Shown: in pieces, positions 1 through 7,850 of the stretch
How positions within the stretch are numbered: position 1 is the first letter of the stretch
Layout of the letters: each line of letters starts with the position of its first letter
DNA from: JAICLL01 sp035252155
GTDB lineage: Bacteria; Planctomycetota; Planctomycetia; Pirellulales; JAICIG01
Reading direction: 5' to 3'
Assembly (NCBI GenBank): GCA_035252155.1
Contig: DATFDL010000072.1
Span: 1 to 28,627 of the forward strand
DNA: 28,627 nt
Made by a program: the position numbers and the translations under genes
The notes under the pieces: generated by a model
What the model saw: only the letters and a program-made list of their open reading frames with translations
What the model was told of the DNA's origin: nothing
Database searches by the model: none

Positions 1-999
1 CGTCGCGGCGAACCCATCGGCGCCAATAGCCGTGTCGCGCGCGCCGCGACGGATGCCGTGGCACCCAGACGAATCCTGCACTCGATCGAGAGGCGTCGAC
101 AAAAAGCTCATGCAGAAACGGAATAAATTCCGTTCTACGTTGGATCGGAATGAATTCCGTTCTACGTGGCGCGAACCGTGCCGGCTGGAGGACGCAAGCT
201 GCACGCCCAGCGACAACACCAAAAACAAAAAACTGGCGACCGTCAAATAGGCCACCTTGCGACCTTGCCGGGCGGGCTTGTAGAGCAGGCTGAAGAGCGC
301 CGCCGCCACCATCCACGCCAGCAAAAACGCCGAGCTTAAGACCACCGGGTCGTCCCAGGCCAGCGACTCGCCGTCGGTGCGTTCGCGGTTGACCAGGTTC
401 AGCAGCACGCCCGAAACGAAGCCGAGGCCCAGCATTAACGCCGAAAAAACGGTGGCGCGGCTGTTGGCGTGTTCGAGCCATTCGAGGCTCGGCAATTGAA
501 ACCCTTGGGCGGGCAGCAATTTGTGCTTCAGCCTGTAGCTTTGCACCAAGTGCATGAGTCCGGCGACAAACCCAACCAATACCGCCACAGTGCCGACCAA
601 CAGAAAGCTGCCGTGAATCATGCCCCAGACCTGCGACGCCCGCGTCTGCGGAAAAGGCATGCGGTCGGCGAACCGCTGGGCCACGCCGATCAACGCCAGC
701 ACCAGCGGCAGCGTAAATAGCCCAACGGCGGTGCGCGGAAAGTGCAACGTGAGGTACAGGTAGACGGCCGCCAGCAGCCAAGCGGCCAGTAGATACCAAT
801 CGAACTCGCTCGACAGCGGCAAGGCCTGGCCGTTGGCGCGGACCACCAAAAAAATGCTGTGGGCCAGCAGTCCCGCCGCGCCGAACGCGAGCATCACCGC
901 CCCGCGGACGCGGCTGCGGAACCAGAGCCGCGAAGCCTCGAGCGCCAACGCCACCGCGTAGCTGGCGGCGAAACAAAAGACCGTCGTGCCTGACAGCAT
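1..999 (-). CDS. CcsA/HemX-like cytochrome c assembly protein, partial at the left edge
   Basis: An open frame starts at ATG 999 and runs off the window start. It encodes a multi-span membrane protein whose middle part (WGMIHGSFLLVG, then LEWLEHANSRATVFSALMLG, then DDPVVLSSAFLLAW) matches the CcsA/CcmC/HemX family that moves heme for cytochrome c maturation in the inner membrane. The planctomycete version usually ends near the sequence GRKVAYLTVASFLFLVLSLG, which here lies at about residues 250-270. The frame stays open past that point only because it runs through repeat DNA (119-167 and 40-66), so the last 60 or so residues are probably not native. Its ATG directly follows the TGA of the sigma-54 activator (stop at 1000-1002), which suggests translational coupling. 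Family assignment is good; the exact C-terminus is unknown. Confidence 0.75.
   Translation of the reverse strand, partial: MLSGTTVFCFAASYAVALALEASRLWFRSRVRGAVMLAFGAAGLLAHSIFLVVRANGQALPLSSEFDWYLLAAWLLAAVYLYLTLHFPRTAVGLFTLPLVLALIGVAQRFADRMPFPQTRASQVWGMIHGSFLLVGTVAVLVGFVAGLMHLVQSYRLKHKLLPAQGFQLPSLEWLEHANSRATVFSALMLGLGFVSGVLLNLVNRERTDGESLAWDDPVVLSSAFLLAWMVAAALFSLLYKPARQGRKVAYLTVASFLFLVLSLGVQLASSSRHGSRHVERNSFRSNVERNLFRFCMSFLSTPLDRVQDSSGCHGIRRGARDTAIGADGFAAT
40..66. repeat. 27-bp dispersed repeat, copy 1
   Basis: This 27-bp stretch recurs at 4525-4551 in the same orientation with one mismatch (position 49 is A; the partner has G). The core reads GGATGCCGTGGCACC. Both copies lie at an end of a minus-strand gene: here past the CcsA-like domain, and at 4525 inside the N-terminal codons of the HEAT-repeat gene. 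A chance match of this length is very unlikely in 28 kb, so it is an interspersed repeat. Confidence 0.8.
119..167. repeat. Tandem palindromic repeat, two 22-bp units with 27-bp period
   Basis: Two units at 119-140 and 146-167 differ at one position (CGGAATRAATTCCG core followed by TTCTACGT). The core is itself a palindrome; in the first unit AACGGAAT/ATTCCGTT forms a perfect 8+8 inverted repeat around AA (117-134). The element is AT-richer than its surroundings and sits just beyond the recognisable CcsA domain, still in the open frame. It looks like a small mobile or REP-like intergenic element. Confidence 0.8.
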
Positions 1000-2073
1000 T
1001 CAGCCCTCCACGACCGCGCTGTCGAGACCGTGCTCTTTCAGTTTTTTGTGGAGCGTGTTGCGGTTGATGCCCAGGCGCGCCGCGGCCTTGATCTGCACGT
1101 TGTTGCACGTCGCCAATACTTGGGCAAACAGCTCGCGCTCGACTCGATTGACAATCTTGTTATAGAGGTCTTCGCCGTTCGGCCCCGACGACTGCAAGAC
1201 CTGCTGCACCAATTCCTGGGCCAAAACCTCCGGATCGGCCTCGGCCAGCCGCCGACCGCGGGGCCGCCGCTGGCTGAGCACGCCGTCGGGCAGCAAGTCG
1301 CAGGTCAGTTCGTCGCCGGGGGCGAGAACCACCGCCCGTTCGATGTAGTTTTGCAGCTCGCGCACATTGCCCGGCCAGTGATAATCTTGCAGCGCTTCCA
1401 TCGCCTTTGGGTCGATGTGTACGACGTGGCGATCGTTGTCCTCGCTATATAAATCGAGAAAGAAGCCGACCAGCTCGGGCACGTCCTCGCGGCGTTCGCG
1501 CAGCGGGGGCAGGTGGATAGGAACGACGTTGAGCCGATAATAGAGGTCTTCGCGGAAGCGCTCGGCTTCGACTTCTTCCATCAAATCGCGGTTGCTGGCG
1601 GCGATCACGCGCGTATCGACGCGGATGGTTTGGGTGTCGCCGACGCGCTCGAACTCGCGCTCTTGCAGCACGCGTAGCAGCTTGACCTGCAGCTTGGGAG
1701 TGGTCGAATTGATTTCGTCGAGAAAGACGGTGCCGGTATGTGCGGCTTCAAAGCGGCCGGTGCGGTTTTCGATGGCGCCGGTAAAGGCCCCCCGCACGTG
1801 TCCAAACAGCTCGCTTTCGAGCAGGCTTTCTGAGAGAGCGCCGCAGTTGACTCGCACGAACGGGCCGCTGCCGCGCGGGCTAAGCTGATGAATGGCTTTG
1901 GCGATCAGCTCCTTGCCGGTGCCCGTCTCGCCCAAAAGCAGCACCGAGGCGTTCGATCGGGCAACCAACCGCGTGCGCTCGTAAACCTGCTGCATGGCCG
2001 GACCCGCGCCAATCAGTCCAGCCATGGGCGGGCCTTGCTTGGGCACAGCGGCGGTGCGGTAGTTGGAGGGCAT
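1000..2073 (-). CDS. Sigma-54-dependent transcriptional activator (AAA+ and Fis-type HTH, no sensor domain)
   Basis: This 357-residue protein is an enhancer-binding ATPase that remodels sigma-54 RNA polymerase. The AAA+ module begins almost at the N-terminus: Walker A GETGTGKE at 48-55, the sigma-54 contact loop GAFTGA at 95-100, Walker B VFLDEI at 116-121, and the WPGNVREL segment near 233-240. A Fis-type helix-turn-helix lies at about 326-346 (IKAAARLGINRNTLHKKL). There is no receiver, GAF or PAS domain, so it resembles PspF-like activators whose control comes from a partner protein or from expression. Its stop abuts the start of the CcsA-like gene. Target genes cannot be read from the sequence. 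Confidence 0.93.
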   Translation of the reverse strand: MPSNYRTAAVPKQGPPMAGLIGAGPAMQQVYERTRLVARSNASVLLLGETGTGKELIAKAIHQLSPRGSGPFVRVNCGALSESLLESELFGHVRGAFTGAIENRTGRFEAAHTGTVFLDEINSTTPKLQVKLLRVLQEREFERVGDTQTIRVDTRVIAASNRDLMEEVEAERFREDLYYRLNVVPIHLPPLRERREDVPELVGFFLDLYSEDNDRHVVHIDPKAMEALQDYHWPGNVRELQNYIERAVVLAPGDELTCDLLPDGVLSQRRPRGRRLAEADPEVLAQELVQQVLQSSGPNGEDLYNKIVNRVERELFAQVLATCNNVQIKAAARLGINRNTLHKKLKEHGLDSAVVEG

Positions 2074-2104
2074 AGGGTTTGTGGTTTGTGTTCGCTATTC
2101 AATC

Positions 2105-2221
2105 GGTGGCTGGGGCAGAGGCTGGCCGGATAACGCGCAAATTGCGTTGAAGGCGCATCGGCCGGCCGATGCCCCGGTGCGGCATGCGCCGGGGCATCGC
2201 CAAGGCTCTGCCCCAGCCACC
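2105..2221. repeat. 117-bp nested inverted-repeat (MITE-like) element
   Basis: Perfect 16-bp outer arms (GGTGGCTGGGGCAGAG at 2105-2120 and its complement at 2206-2221) enclose a second perfect 11-bp inverted repeat (CGATGCCCCGG at 2167-2177 with 2189-2199). It fills most of the gap between the HEAT-repeat gene stop (2237) and the sigma-54 activator start (2073). It could fold into a long cruciform or act as a transcription attenuator between the two genes. No transposase lies within it, so it would be non-autonomous if mobile. Confidence 0.8.
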
Positions 2222-2236
2222 TCTTAATTATTCTTA

Positions 2237-4585
2237 TTATTCTTCTGCTTGGTCGGCGGCGGCGCGGGCTTCCATCGTGTCAAGAATGCCGGCCAGCAGC
2301 CGCTGGGTTTCTTCGTCTTGCACTTCACTGGCGTTGTAACGATCGTATTGCTGATTGATCTGACTACTGGTCAACAGCGTGCCAAACCGCGCCACGCTGG
2401 CCGCGAACGCGCCGGCCGCCGCTTGCCGCACTTCGAGCGGTTGCGTCAATTGGCCGGCCAAGTCGAGCAGCGACTGCTGACTGGTGGGCGTGCCCAACGT
2501 CGCCAGCACCCGCGCGGCGGGGGCGCTTGTTTCAGGCAGCCACAACGCCCTGCTCAGTGGAGTTTCGATCCGGCGCAGGTTGTAAATCTCGTAGTGCGTT
2601 GAACTCAGCTCATCGAGCCACGCGACGGCCTGCTCGGCTTGCCGGCGGCGCTCTTCGGGCGGGGTCATGCGGCGGCCTACCTGGTTCAGCAGCCGCTGAA
2701 TCTGAATGTCGAGCGCGGCGGGGTCGGGGGACCGAATGATCACACCCGCCAGCGGCGTGCGCTGCGCGAGCCTGCCAGCCCGGCCCAGATCATCGCTCGA
2801 AGCGACAATGCCGATGGGCAGTCGGGCCGTGCGATTGTCGCGCCGCAGGCGTTCGAGCAGTTGCCCGGAGGTCGGCGCGGCCAACGTGAAATCGATCAGG
2901 GCCAACAGATAATCGGGCGCGGCGATCGTCTCGGCCACCACCTCGCGCTCCGTGCCCGCCGTATCGGTTTCATACCCAACATCCGTCAACAGGCCGGCCA
3001 ACGTTTGCAACTCAACGGGCCGCGCATCAGCCGCCAACACGCGCGGCTGGCCGAACGAGCCGGCGAAATATCCCAAGGCGTCGATCACGAAGCTCGATCC
3101 CGGATAAGGCTTTGAGGGTTTGAGCCGGATGATCGAGCTCAGCGCCGCGAACCGCACGCGGCGATCGCCGTTGCGAGCGGCCTCGACCAGCACGCTGGGC
3201 TGCGGCTCCCGATGGTAAAGTAGTTCGGCCTTGCCGAGACCGCCCAACGCTTGCGCCGCCTGCGCGGCCGCCACCGTATGTCCGCTGGAAAGAGCGAATT
3301 CGAGCAGATCTTCGACCACGGCGGAGTCCTCGGCCGCTAGAATGCTGGCAACGTTGTCGGGCCCCGGCGCCGGCGGCTGATCGGCCTCGGCCCGATACGC
3401 CGCTGCTTCAAGCAAGGCCGCCAAATAGATTCTCCGAGCGTCGCGGCCGCGCGCGGTGAGCTTCAGCGCGTCGCCAGCGCGTTGGGCGGCCGCGTCGAGC
3501 CGCGCCACCAAGGGCGACAATTCGGCCGGCGTAAGCAGCGATTTTTCGGCGTCCCATTGCCAGACCACGATCGGCTGGGCGTCGGCGGCCTGCTCATTGA
3601 GCGAGGCATCGAAGCCGCGACGGGCCATCGTGGTCAAGACCTTAACCGCCTCATCTCGGTCGGGCACTCGTCTTAAGAGACTTACCAGCCCGTCGCGGGC
3701 CGCCGCGCGCTCCTCGGCTGGAGTGTTTTCCGCCAGCGCCGGCGCCAACAGGTCGAGCGCCAGTTCCGAGCGGCCCATCTCGCCGATCGTCAAAATCGCC
3801 TGCAATTCAAGAGCGGGCACGTCGCTCCGCACTAACGACTCGAGCGGCGCGATCGCTTCAGGCCCAAAGCGGACGAGCGCCTGCCGCAAGGCCGGCCGCT
3901 GCTCGGCCCGCTTCGGATCGACGAGCGCCGCCACAATCGCCTGAATGCCTGATGCGCGCCCAGAGGTTAAGCGAATCATCGCCCCGCGCCGCACGGCCGG
4001 CGACGGATCACTGAGCTGATCGATCAACTGGGCCAACCGCTCCGGATCGCGCGCCTGGCGATCGGCGGCCGATAGCGCCGCGTCGGAGACCTGACGGCCT
4101 TCGGGCCGCAAGGCCTCGATAAACGCTACTCGCAGAAAGAGGGCCGAGCCCGTTTTTTCGACCAATGCCGCCCAACCCGCATCGTCGAGCTTGGCATCGA
4201 TCAACCGCTTGATCAGCAGGCGGGCCTCGTGCATCGCCCGTAAGTCGATCAATGTGTCGATGGCTTTTGTCAGCTCCTCGGGTGTCGAGGGTTTGGTAGC
4301 CATTAATGCCAACACCGCCGGATCGCTGCTGGGCGCGGTAGTCGGCAGCGGCGCCTCGTCAGCCGCCGGCTTGGCGAACGGCTCTTCCTCGTCAACCTCC
4401 TGCGCGGCCAAGTGCCCGTTCGACGACGTAAGAGCGAGACCAGCCAGAAGCAGCGAGGTAAGTAATTGAGCCAGGCACGGCGTCCACCGCGGCGAACAAA
4501 GCCGCACATCGGAACGACCTTGCCCGCGCCGCGGCGGATGCCGTGGCACCCTCGTCATACTGTCGCTTATCATGCTGTTGTTCAT
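2237..4585 (-). CDS. Exported HEAT-repeat protein with an embedded receiver-like domain
   Basis: About 782 residues from ATG 4585; a GTG at 4588 and downstream ATGs at 4570 and 4555 are alternatives. A hydrophobic stretch at about 38-56 followed by HLAAQE suggests a signal peptide with cleavage near residue 62. Alanine- and leucine-rich helical repeats of HEAT type follow (about 185-320 and 440-490). Residues 516-640 resemble a response-regulator receiver: acidic D521, phospho-acceptor-like D566 in LIDFTL, and S597/S598 in VASS; R619 replaces the usual lysine. C-terminal helical repeats end the protein. A receiver fold in an apparently exported protein is odd. The ATG overlaps the argH stop by 1 nt. 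Codons around 11-22 are encoded by a dispersed repeat, so the native start may lie further in. Function unknown. Confidence 0.8.
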   Translation of the reverse strand: MNNSMISDSMTRVPRHPPRRGQGRSDVRLCSPRWTPCLAQLLTSLLLAGLALTSSNGHLAAQEVDEEEPFAKPAADEAPLPTTAPSSDPAVLALMATKPSTPEELTKAIDTLIDLRAMHEARLLIKRLIDAKLDDAGWAALVEKTGSALFLRVAFIEALRPEGRQVSDAALSAADRQARDPERLAQLIDQLSDPSPAVRRGAMIRLTSGRASGIQAIVAALVDPKRAEQRPALRQALVRFGPEAIAPLESLVRSDVPALELQAILTIGEMGRSELALDLLAPALAENTPAEERAAARDGLVSLLRRVPDRDEAVKVLTTMARRGFDASLNEQAADAQPIVVWQWDAEKSLLTPAELSPLVARLDAAAQRAGDALKLTARGRDARRIYLAALLEAAAYRAEADQPPAPGPDNVASILAAEDSAVVEDLLEFALSSGHTVAAAQAAQALGGLGKAELLYHREPQPSVLVEAARNGDRRVRFAALSSIIRLKPSKPYPGSSFVIDALGYFAGSFGQPRVLAADARPVELQTLAGLLTDVGYETDTAGTEREVVAETIAAPDYLLALIDFTLAAPTSGQLLERLRRDNRTARLPIGIVASSDDLGRAGRLAQRTPLAGVIIRSPDPAALDIQIQRLLNQVGRRMTPPEERRRQAEQAVAWLDELSSTHYEIYNLRRIETPLSRALWLPETSAPAARVLATLGTPTSQQSLLDLAGQLTQPLEVRQAAAGAFAASVARFGTLLTSSQINQQYDRYNASEVQDEETQRLLAGILDTMEARAAADQAEE
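4525..4551. repeat. 27-bp dispersed repeat, copy 2
   Basis: Same-orientation partner of 40-66 with one mismatch. It falls within the 5' codons of the HEAT-repeat gene, between the argH stop and the signal peptide, encoding the basic stretch VPRHPPRRG. It may have inserted at the junction and been absorbed into the reading frame. Confidence 0.75.
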
Positions 4586-6018
4586 CACAGTCCCAGTCTG
4601 GTCTGCGCCGTCTCCGCCGGCTCGGTTTGATCCGCGCTGGTAATACCCAACCTCCGCCGCCAGGCCGCTAATTGCCCAGCGACCTCGGCCGGCGCGGTGG
4701 AACCAAAACTTACAAACGCCGCGACGGCGTTTCGCGTGCCCAACACCTCATACACCGATGCGTCAAGTTCGGGGTCGCAGCCGCGCAACTCGTCGAGCGA
4801 GAGCCGCGCCAACGGCACGCCGCGCTCAGAAGCCGCGCACACCAGTTTGCCCACCAGCTCGTGCGCTGTCCGCTGCGGCCGTCCTCGCCGGATGAGATAT
4901 TCCATCAACGTCGTCGCGTCGAGATAGCCTTCATCGAGGCGAGCGGAAATCGACTCGCGGTTCAGCTCAGCCTGCTCGATGAGCGGCGCGGCCAGCTCGA
5001 GGCACGCCAGCACCGTATCGAACGTATCGAACAGCGGCTCCTTGTCTTCTTGCAGGTCGCGGTTGTACGCCAGCGGCAGCCCTTTTATGAGTACAAGTAG
5101 TCGGGCAAGGTTGCCGATCACGCGCGCCGTTTTGCCGCGGATCAGCTCCAGCACGTCGGGATTGATCTTTTGCGGCATGATCGACGACCCGGTGCAGAAG
5201 GCCTGCGGCAATCGCAAAAAGCCGAACTCGGTGGTCGACCACAAAATCCACTCTTCGGCCCACGTGCTCAGGTGCTCGACCACCAGCGAGAGCACAAACG
5301 CGAACTCGATGACGAAATCGCGGTCGCTCGAAGCGTCGAGGCTGTTGGCGGCGAGACCCACGAAGCCCAACCGATCGGCCACCTCTTGGCGATCGATCGG
5401 CAGCGTGGTGCCGGCCAAGGCGGCCGTGCCCAAGCTCAGCACGTTCGCCCGGCGGCGGCAGTCGGCCAGCCGCCCGCGGTCGCGCTCGAACTTCTCGCAA
5501 TACGCCAGCCAATAGTGCGGGGCTAGCACGGGCTGCGCCCGCCGCAGATGGGTGTAGGCGGGCAACACAACATCGCGGTCGCCCGCCGAGCGGATGACGA
5601 ACGCCCTTTGCACCTTGGCCAGCGCGGCGTCGATCTGGTCGATCGCTTCGCGCACCCACAGCCGCAGGTCGGTCGAGACTTGGTCGTTCCGGCTGCGGGC
5701 GGTGTGCAGCTTACGTCCCACATCGCCCAGCCGATCGACCAACGCCCGCTCGATGTGCATATGCACGTCTTCCAGCTCGGCGGAGAAGCGAAAGCCGCCT
5801 TGCTCGATTTGCTGGCGGATGTCTTCCAGAGCTTGCACAATTTCGCGGCATTCGTCGTCGGCGATCAGCCCGACTTTCGCGAGCATTTGCGCATGGGCGA
5901 TCGAACCACGGATGTCGTGCGCATAAAGGCGGCGATCGAAGCTCACGCTTTCGGTGAACTTTTCGACACGGCGGTCGGTCGCCTCGTTGAAGACACCACC
6001 CCAGGGCTTTTCGGACAC
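4585..6018 (-). CDS. argH: Argininosuccinate lyase
   Basis: A 477-residue cytoplasmic enzyme that splits argininosuccinate into arginine and fumarate, the last step of arginine biosynthesis. The length is normal for the family. Diagnostic motifs are present: the N-terminal WGGVF and FTESVSFDRRL, the substrate-binding TARSRNDQVSTDLRLW at 107-121, the catalytic-base region YTHLRRAQP near 155-163, and the fumarase/aspartase signature GSSIMPQKINPD at 277-288. The start is a GTG (6018) preceded by a GAGGGA-like ribosome site. The HEAT-repeat gene begins overlapping its stop, so the two are probably co-transcribed although functionally unrelated. No other arg genes are in view. Confidence 0.97.
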   Translation of the reverse strand: MSEKPWGGVFNEATDRRVEKFTESVSFDRRLYAHDIRGSIAHAQMLAKVGLIADDECREIVQALEDIRQQIEQGGFRFSAELEDVHMHIERALVDRLGDVGRKLHTARSRNDQVSTDLRLWVREAIDQIDAALAKVQRAFVIRSAGDRDVVLPAYTHLRRAQPVLAPHYWLAYCEKFERDRGRLADCRRRANVLSLGTAALAGTTLPIDRQEVADRLGFVGLAANSLDASSDRDFVIEFAFVLSLVVEHLSTWAEEWILWSTTEFGFLRLPQAFCTGSSIMPQKINPDVLELIRGKTARVIGNLARLLVLIKGLPLAYNRDLQEDKEPLFDTFDTVLACLELAAPLIEQAELNRESISARLDEGYLDATTLMEYLIRRGRPQRTAHELVGKLVCAASERGVPLARLSLDELRGCDPELDASVYEVLGTRNAVAAFVSFGSTAPAEVAGQLAAWRRRLGITSADQTEPAETAQTRLGL

Positions 6019-6147
6019 TCAAGGTCCCTCGCGCGATCTGGCCAGAGAAGCCTGAAAACACTCCAAGCTATTTACTCTAAATGGCTTACGTCGAACTGTC
6101 AACCAGCCGCAATGCCGCAAACCAGCCCGTTCTGTGTAGGAAACGGC

Positions 6148-6255
6148 GACGGAAGGCAAAAAAATTGAGGGCAAAAAGATGTAAGAAGTAAAGTGAGTAT
6201 GTTTTCCCATCCCTTCACCCCCATTTTTTTGCCCCCCATCTTTTTGCCTTCCGTC
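6148..6255. repeat. Imperfect inverted repeat with 34-bp arms in a divergent promoter region
   Basis: The left arm 6148-6181 and the reverse complement of the right arm 6222-6255 match at 30 of 34 positions. Each arm contains two copies of a GGCAAAAA motif and starts with GACGGAAGGC. The 40-nt loop is AT-rich. It lies in the 298-bp gap between argH (minus, start 6018) and the glycoamylase-like gene (plus, start 6317), where both promoters must lie. It looks like a MITE-like interspersed element. I see no gene in the rest of the gap. Confidence 0.8.
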
Positions 6256-6316
6256 CGTCGAAGACCAATTGCATTCAGTTCGATGAGCGGCGCGTATATT
6301 GATCACAAGGAAGACC

Positions 6317-7612
6317 ATGCCCGCCGCCGTCCACCATCACGCCACGCTCGACTCGCTGCAGCGGATCACGTTCGACTATTTCCTGCACGAAACCAATCAG
6401 GTCAACGGGCTGGTGGCCGACAAGACCCAGGCGGGAACGCCCGCCAGCATCGCCGCCGTCGGGCTGGCCCTGGCCGCGTATCCGGTGGGCATCGAGCATG
6501 GTCTGATTACGCGGGATGAGGCGATCGCCCGGACTCTGGCGACCTTGCGGTTTTTTTGGACCAGCCCGCATGGTCCCCTGGCCGACGCCACCGGCTACCG
6601 CGGCTTTTACTATCACTTTCTCGACATGACCACCGGCCGGCGGGCCTGGCGGTGCGAGCTTTCGACCATCGACACCACGTTCTTGATCGCCGGCATGTTG
6701 CTGGCCGCCGAGTACTTCGAGCGCGACACGCCCGAAGAGCACGAAATCCGCCAATTGACCGACACGCTCTATCGCCGGGTCGACTGGCGTTGGGCCGAGC
6801 AAAACCAGGGCACGGTCTGCCACGGATGGAAGCCTGAAAGCGGTTTCCTCGAATTCCGTTGGCAAGGCTACGACGAAGCGTTACTGCTCTATGTATTGGG
6901 CCTTGGCTCGCCCACGTTTCCGCTCAGCGAACACAGCTTCGCCGCGTGGCGGTCGACCTACGAGTGGCGGCAAGTGTACGACTATGAATATCTGCATTCC
7001 GGGCCGCTCTTCACGCACCAGCTTTCGCACGTCTGGATCGACTTCCGCGGCATTCAAGACGAGTTCATGCGCTCGCGCGATTGCGACTACTTTGAGAACA
7101 GCCGTCGGGCGACGCACATCCAGCGCGAATACGCCATCCGCAACCCGCATCAGTTTGCCCGTTATGGTCCCAACTGTTGGGGCATCACCGCCAGCGACGG
7201 ACCGGGCTGGCTCACCATGCGCATCAACGGCGTCGCGCGCCGGTTCTTCGATTACCTGGCACGTGGCACGCCCGACGGCCCCGACGACGGCACCATCGCG
7301 CCTTGGGCCGCCGTGGCCTCGCTGCCGTTCGCCCCGGAGATCGTGATTCCGGCCATCGAAAACTTCGATGCGATGAACCTGCGGCTCTCGAACCCTTATG
7401 GCTTCAAGGCCACCTTCAACGCCACCTATCCGGGCGAGCCGCGCACGCCGATCGGCTGGGTGACCCCTTGGCATTACGGGCTGAACCAGGGGCCGATCGT
7501 GTTGATGATCGAGAACTTTCGTTCCGGCATGCCTTGGCGCCTGATGCGCCGCTGCCGCTATTTAAAAACCGGTCTCCGTCGCGCGGGTTTCAAGGGCGGC
7601 TGGCTGGAGTGA
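6317..7612 (+). CDS. Glycoamylase-like family protein (putative beta-glucan hydrolase)
   Basis: A protein of about 431 residues resembling the glucoamylase/DUF-type family (glycoamylase-like domain; some members are GH144 endo-beta-1,2-glucanases). Features of an alpha/alpha toroid enzyme are visible: an N-terminal helical part (LDSLQRITFDYFLHETN), YRGFYYHFLDM, the conserved core HQLSHVWIDFRGIQDEFM, and NCWGITASDGPGW. The C-terminal part holds WVTPWHYGLNQGPIVLMIEN. No signal peptide is visible, so a cytoplasmic or unconventional location is likely. I chose ATG 6317 because AAGGA sits just upstream (6307-6311); an in-frame TTG at 6299 is the alternative. Substrate is not established by the sequence. 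Confidence 0.82.
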   Translation: MPAAVHHHATLDSLQRITFDYFLHETNQVNGLVADKTQAGTPASIAAVGLALAAYPVGIEHGLITRDEAIARTLATLRFFWTSPHGPLADATGYRGFYYHFLDMTTGRRAWRCELSTIDTTFLIAGMLLAAEYFERDTPEEHEIRQLTDTLYRRVDWRWAEQNQGTVCHGWKPESGFLEFRWQGYDEALLLYVLGLGSPTFPLSEHSFAAWRSTYEWRQVYDYEYLHSGPLFTHQLSHVWIDFRGIQDEFMRSRDCDYFENSRRATHIQREYAIRNPHQFARYGPNCWGITASDGPGWLTMRINGVARRFFDYLARGTPDGPDDGTIAPWAAVASLPFAPEIVIPAIENFDAMNLRLSNPYGFKATFNATYPGEPRTPIGWVTPWHYGLNQGPIVLMIENFRSGMPWRLMRRCRYLKTGLRRAGFKGGWLE

Positions 7613-7650
7613 ACCAATTTTCGATTTTGGATTTTGGATTTTCACTTTCG

Positions 7651-7827
7651 ATGAGCCGCTGGCCGCAATTTCGGATGGGGTGTGTTTCTTGGCTCACGGC
7701 CGCCGTGGCGTTTCTGCTATGGGCACTCCGACTGAACGATCCCGGTCCGCTTAGATTCGGCGTCTTCGTCGCAGGCGGCATCGCGCTGATTATCTGGGGC
7801 GCGTTCCAGATTTCCGAAAAGCGGTAG
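7651..7827 (+). CDS. Possible small two-helix membrane protein
   Basis: A 58-residue reading frame starts at ATG 7651, 38 nt after the glycoamylase-like stop. It shows two hydrophobic stretches (CVSWLTAAVAFLLWAL and FGVFVAGGIALIIWGAF) with a short basic end (SEKR), typical of a small inner-membrane hairpin. The upstream spacer contains an ATTTTGG direct repeat and no clear ribosome site; a GTG at 7609 overlapping the upstream stop could be an alternative start. No family recognised. Confidence 0.4.
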   Translation: MSRWPQFRMGCVSWLTAAVAFLLWALRLNDPGPLRFGVFVAGGIALIIWGAFQISEKR

Positions 7828-7850
7828 CACGGTGGAAAAATTGTCCGAGC

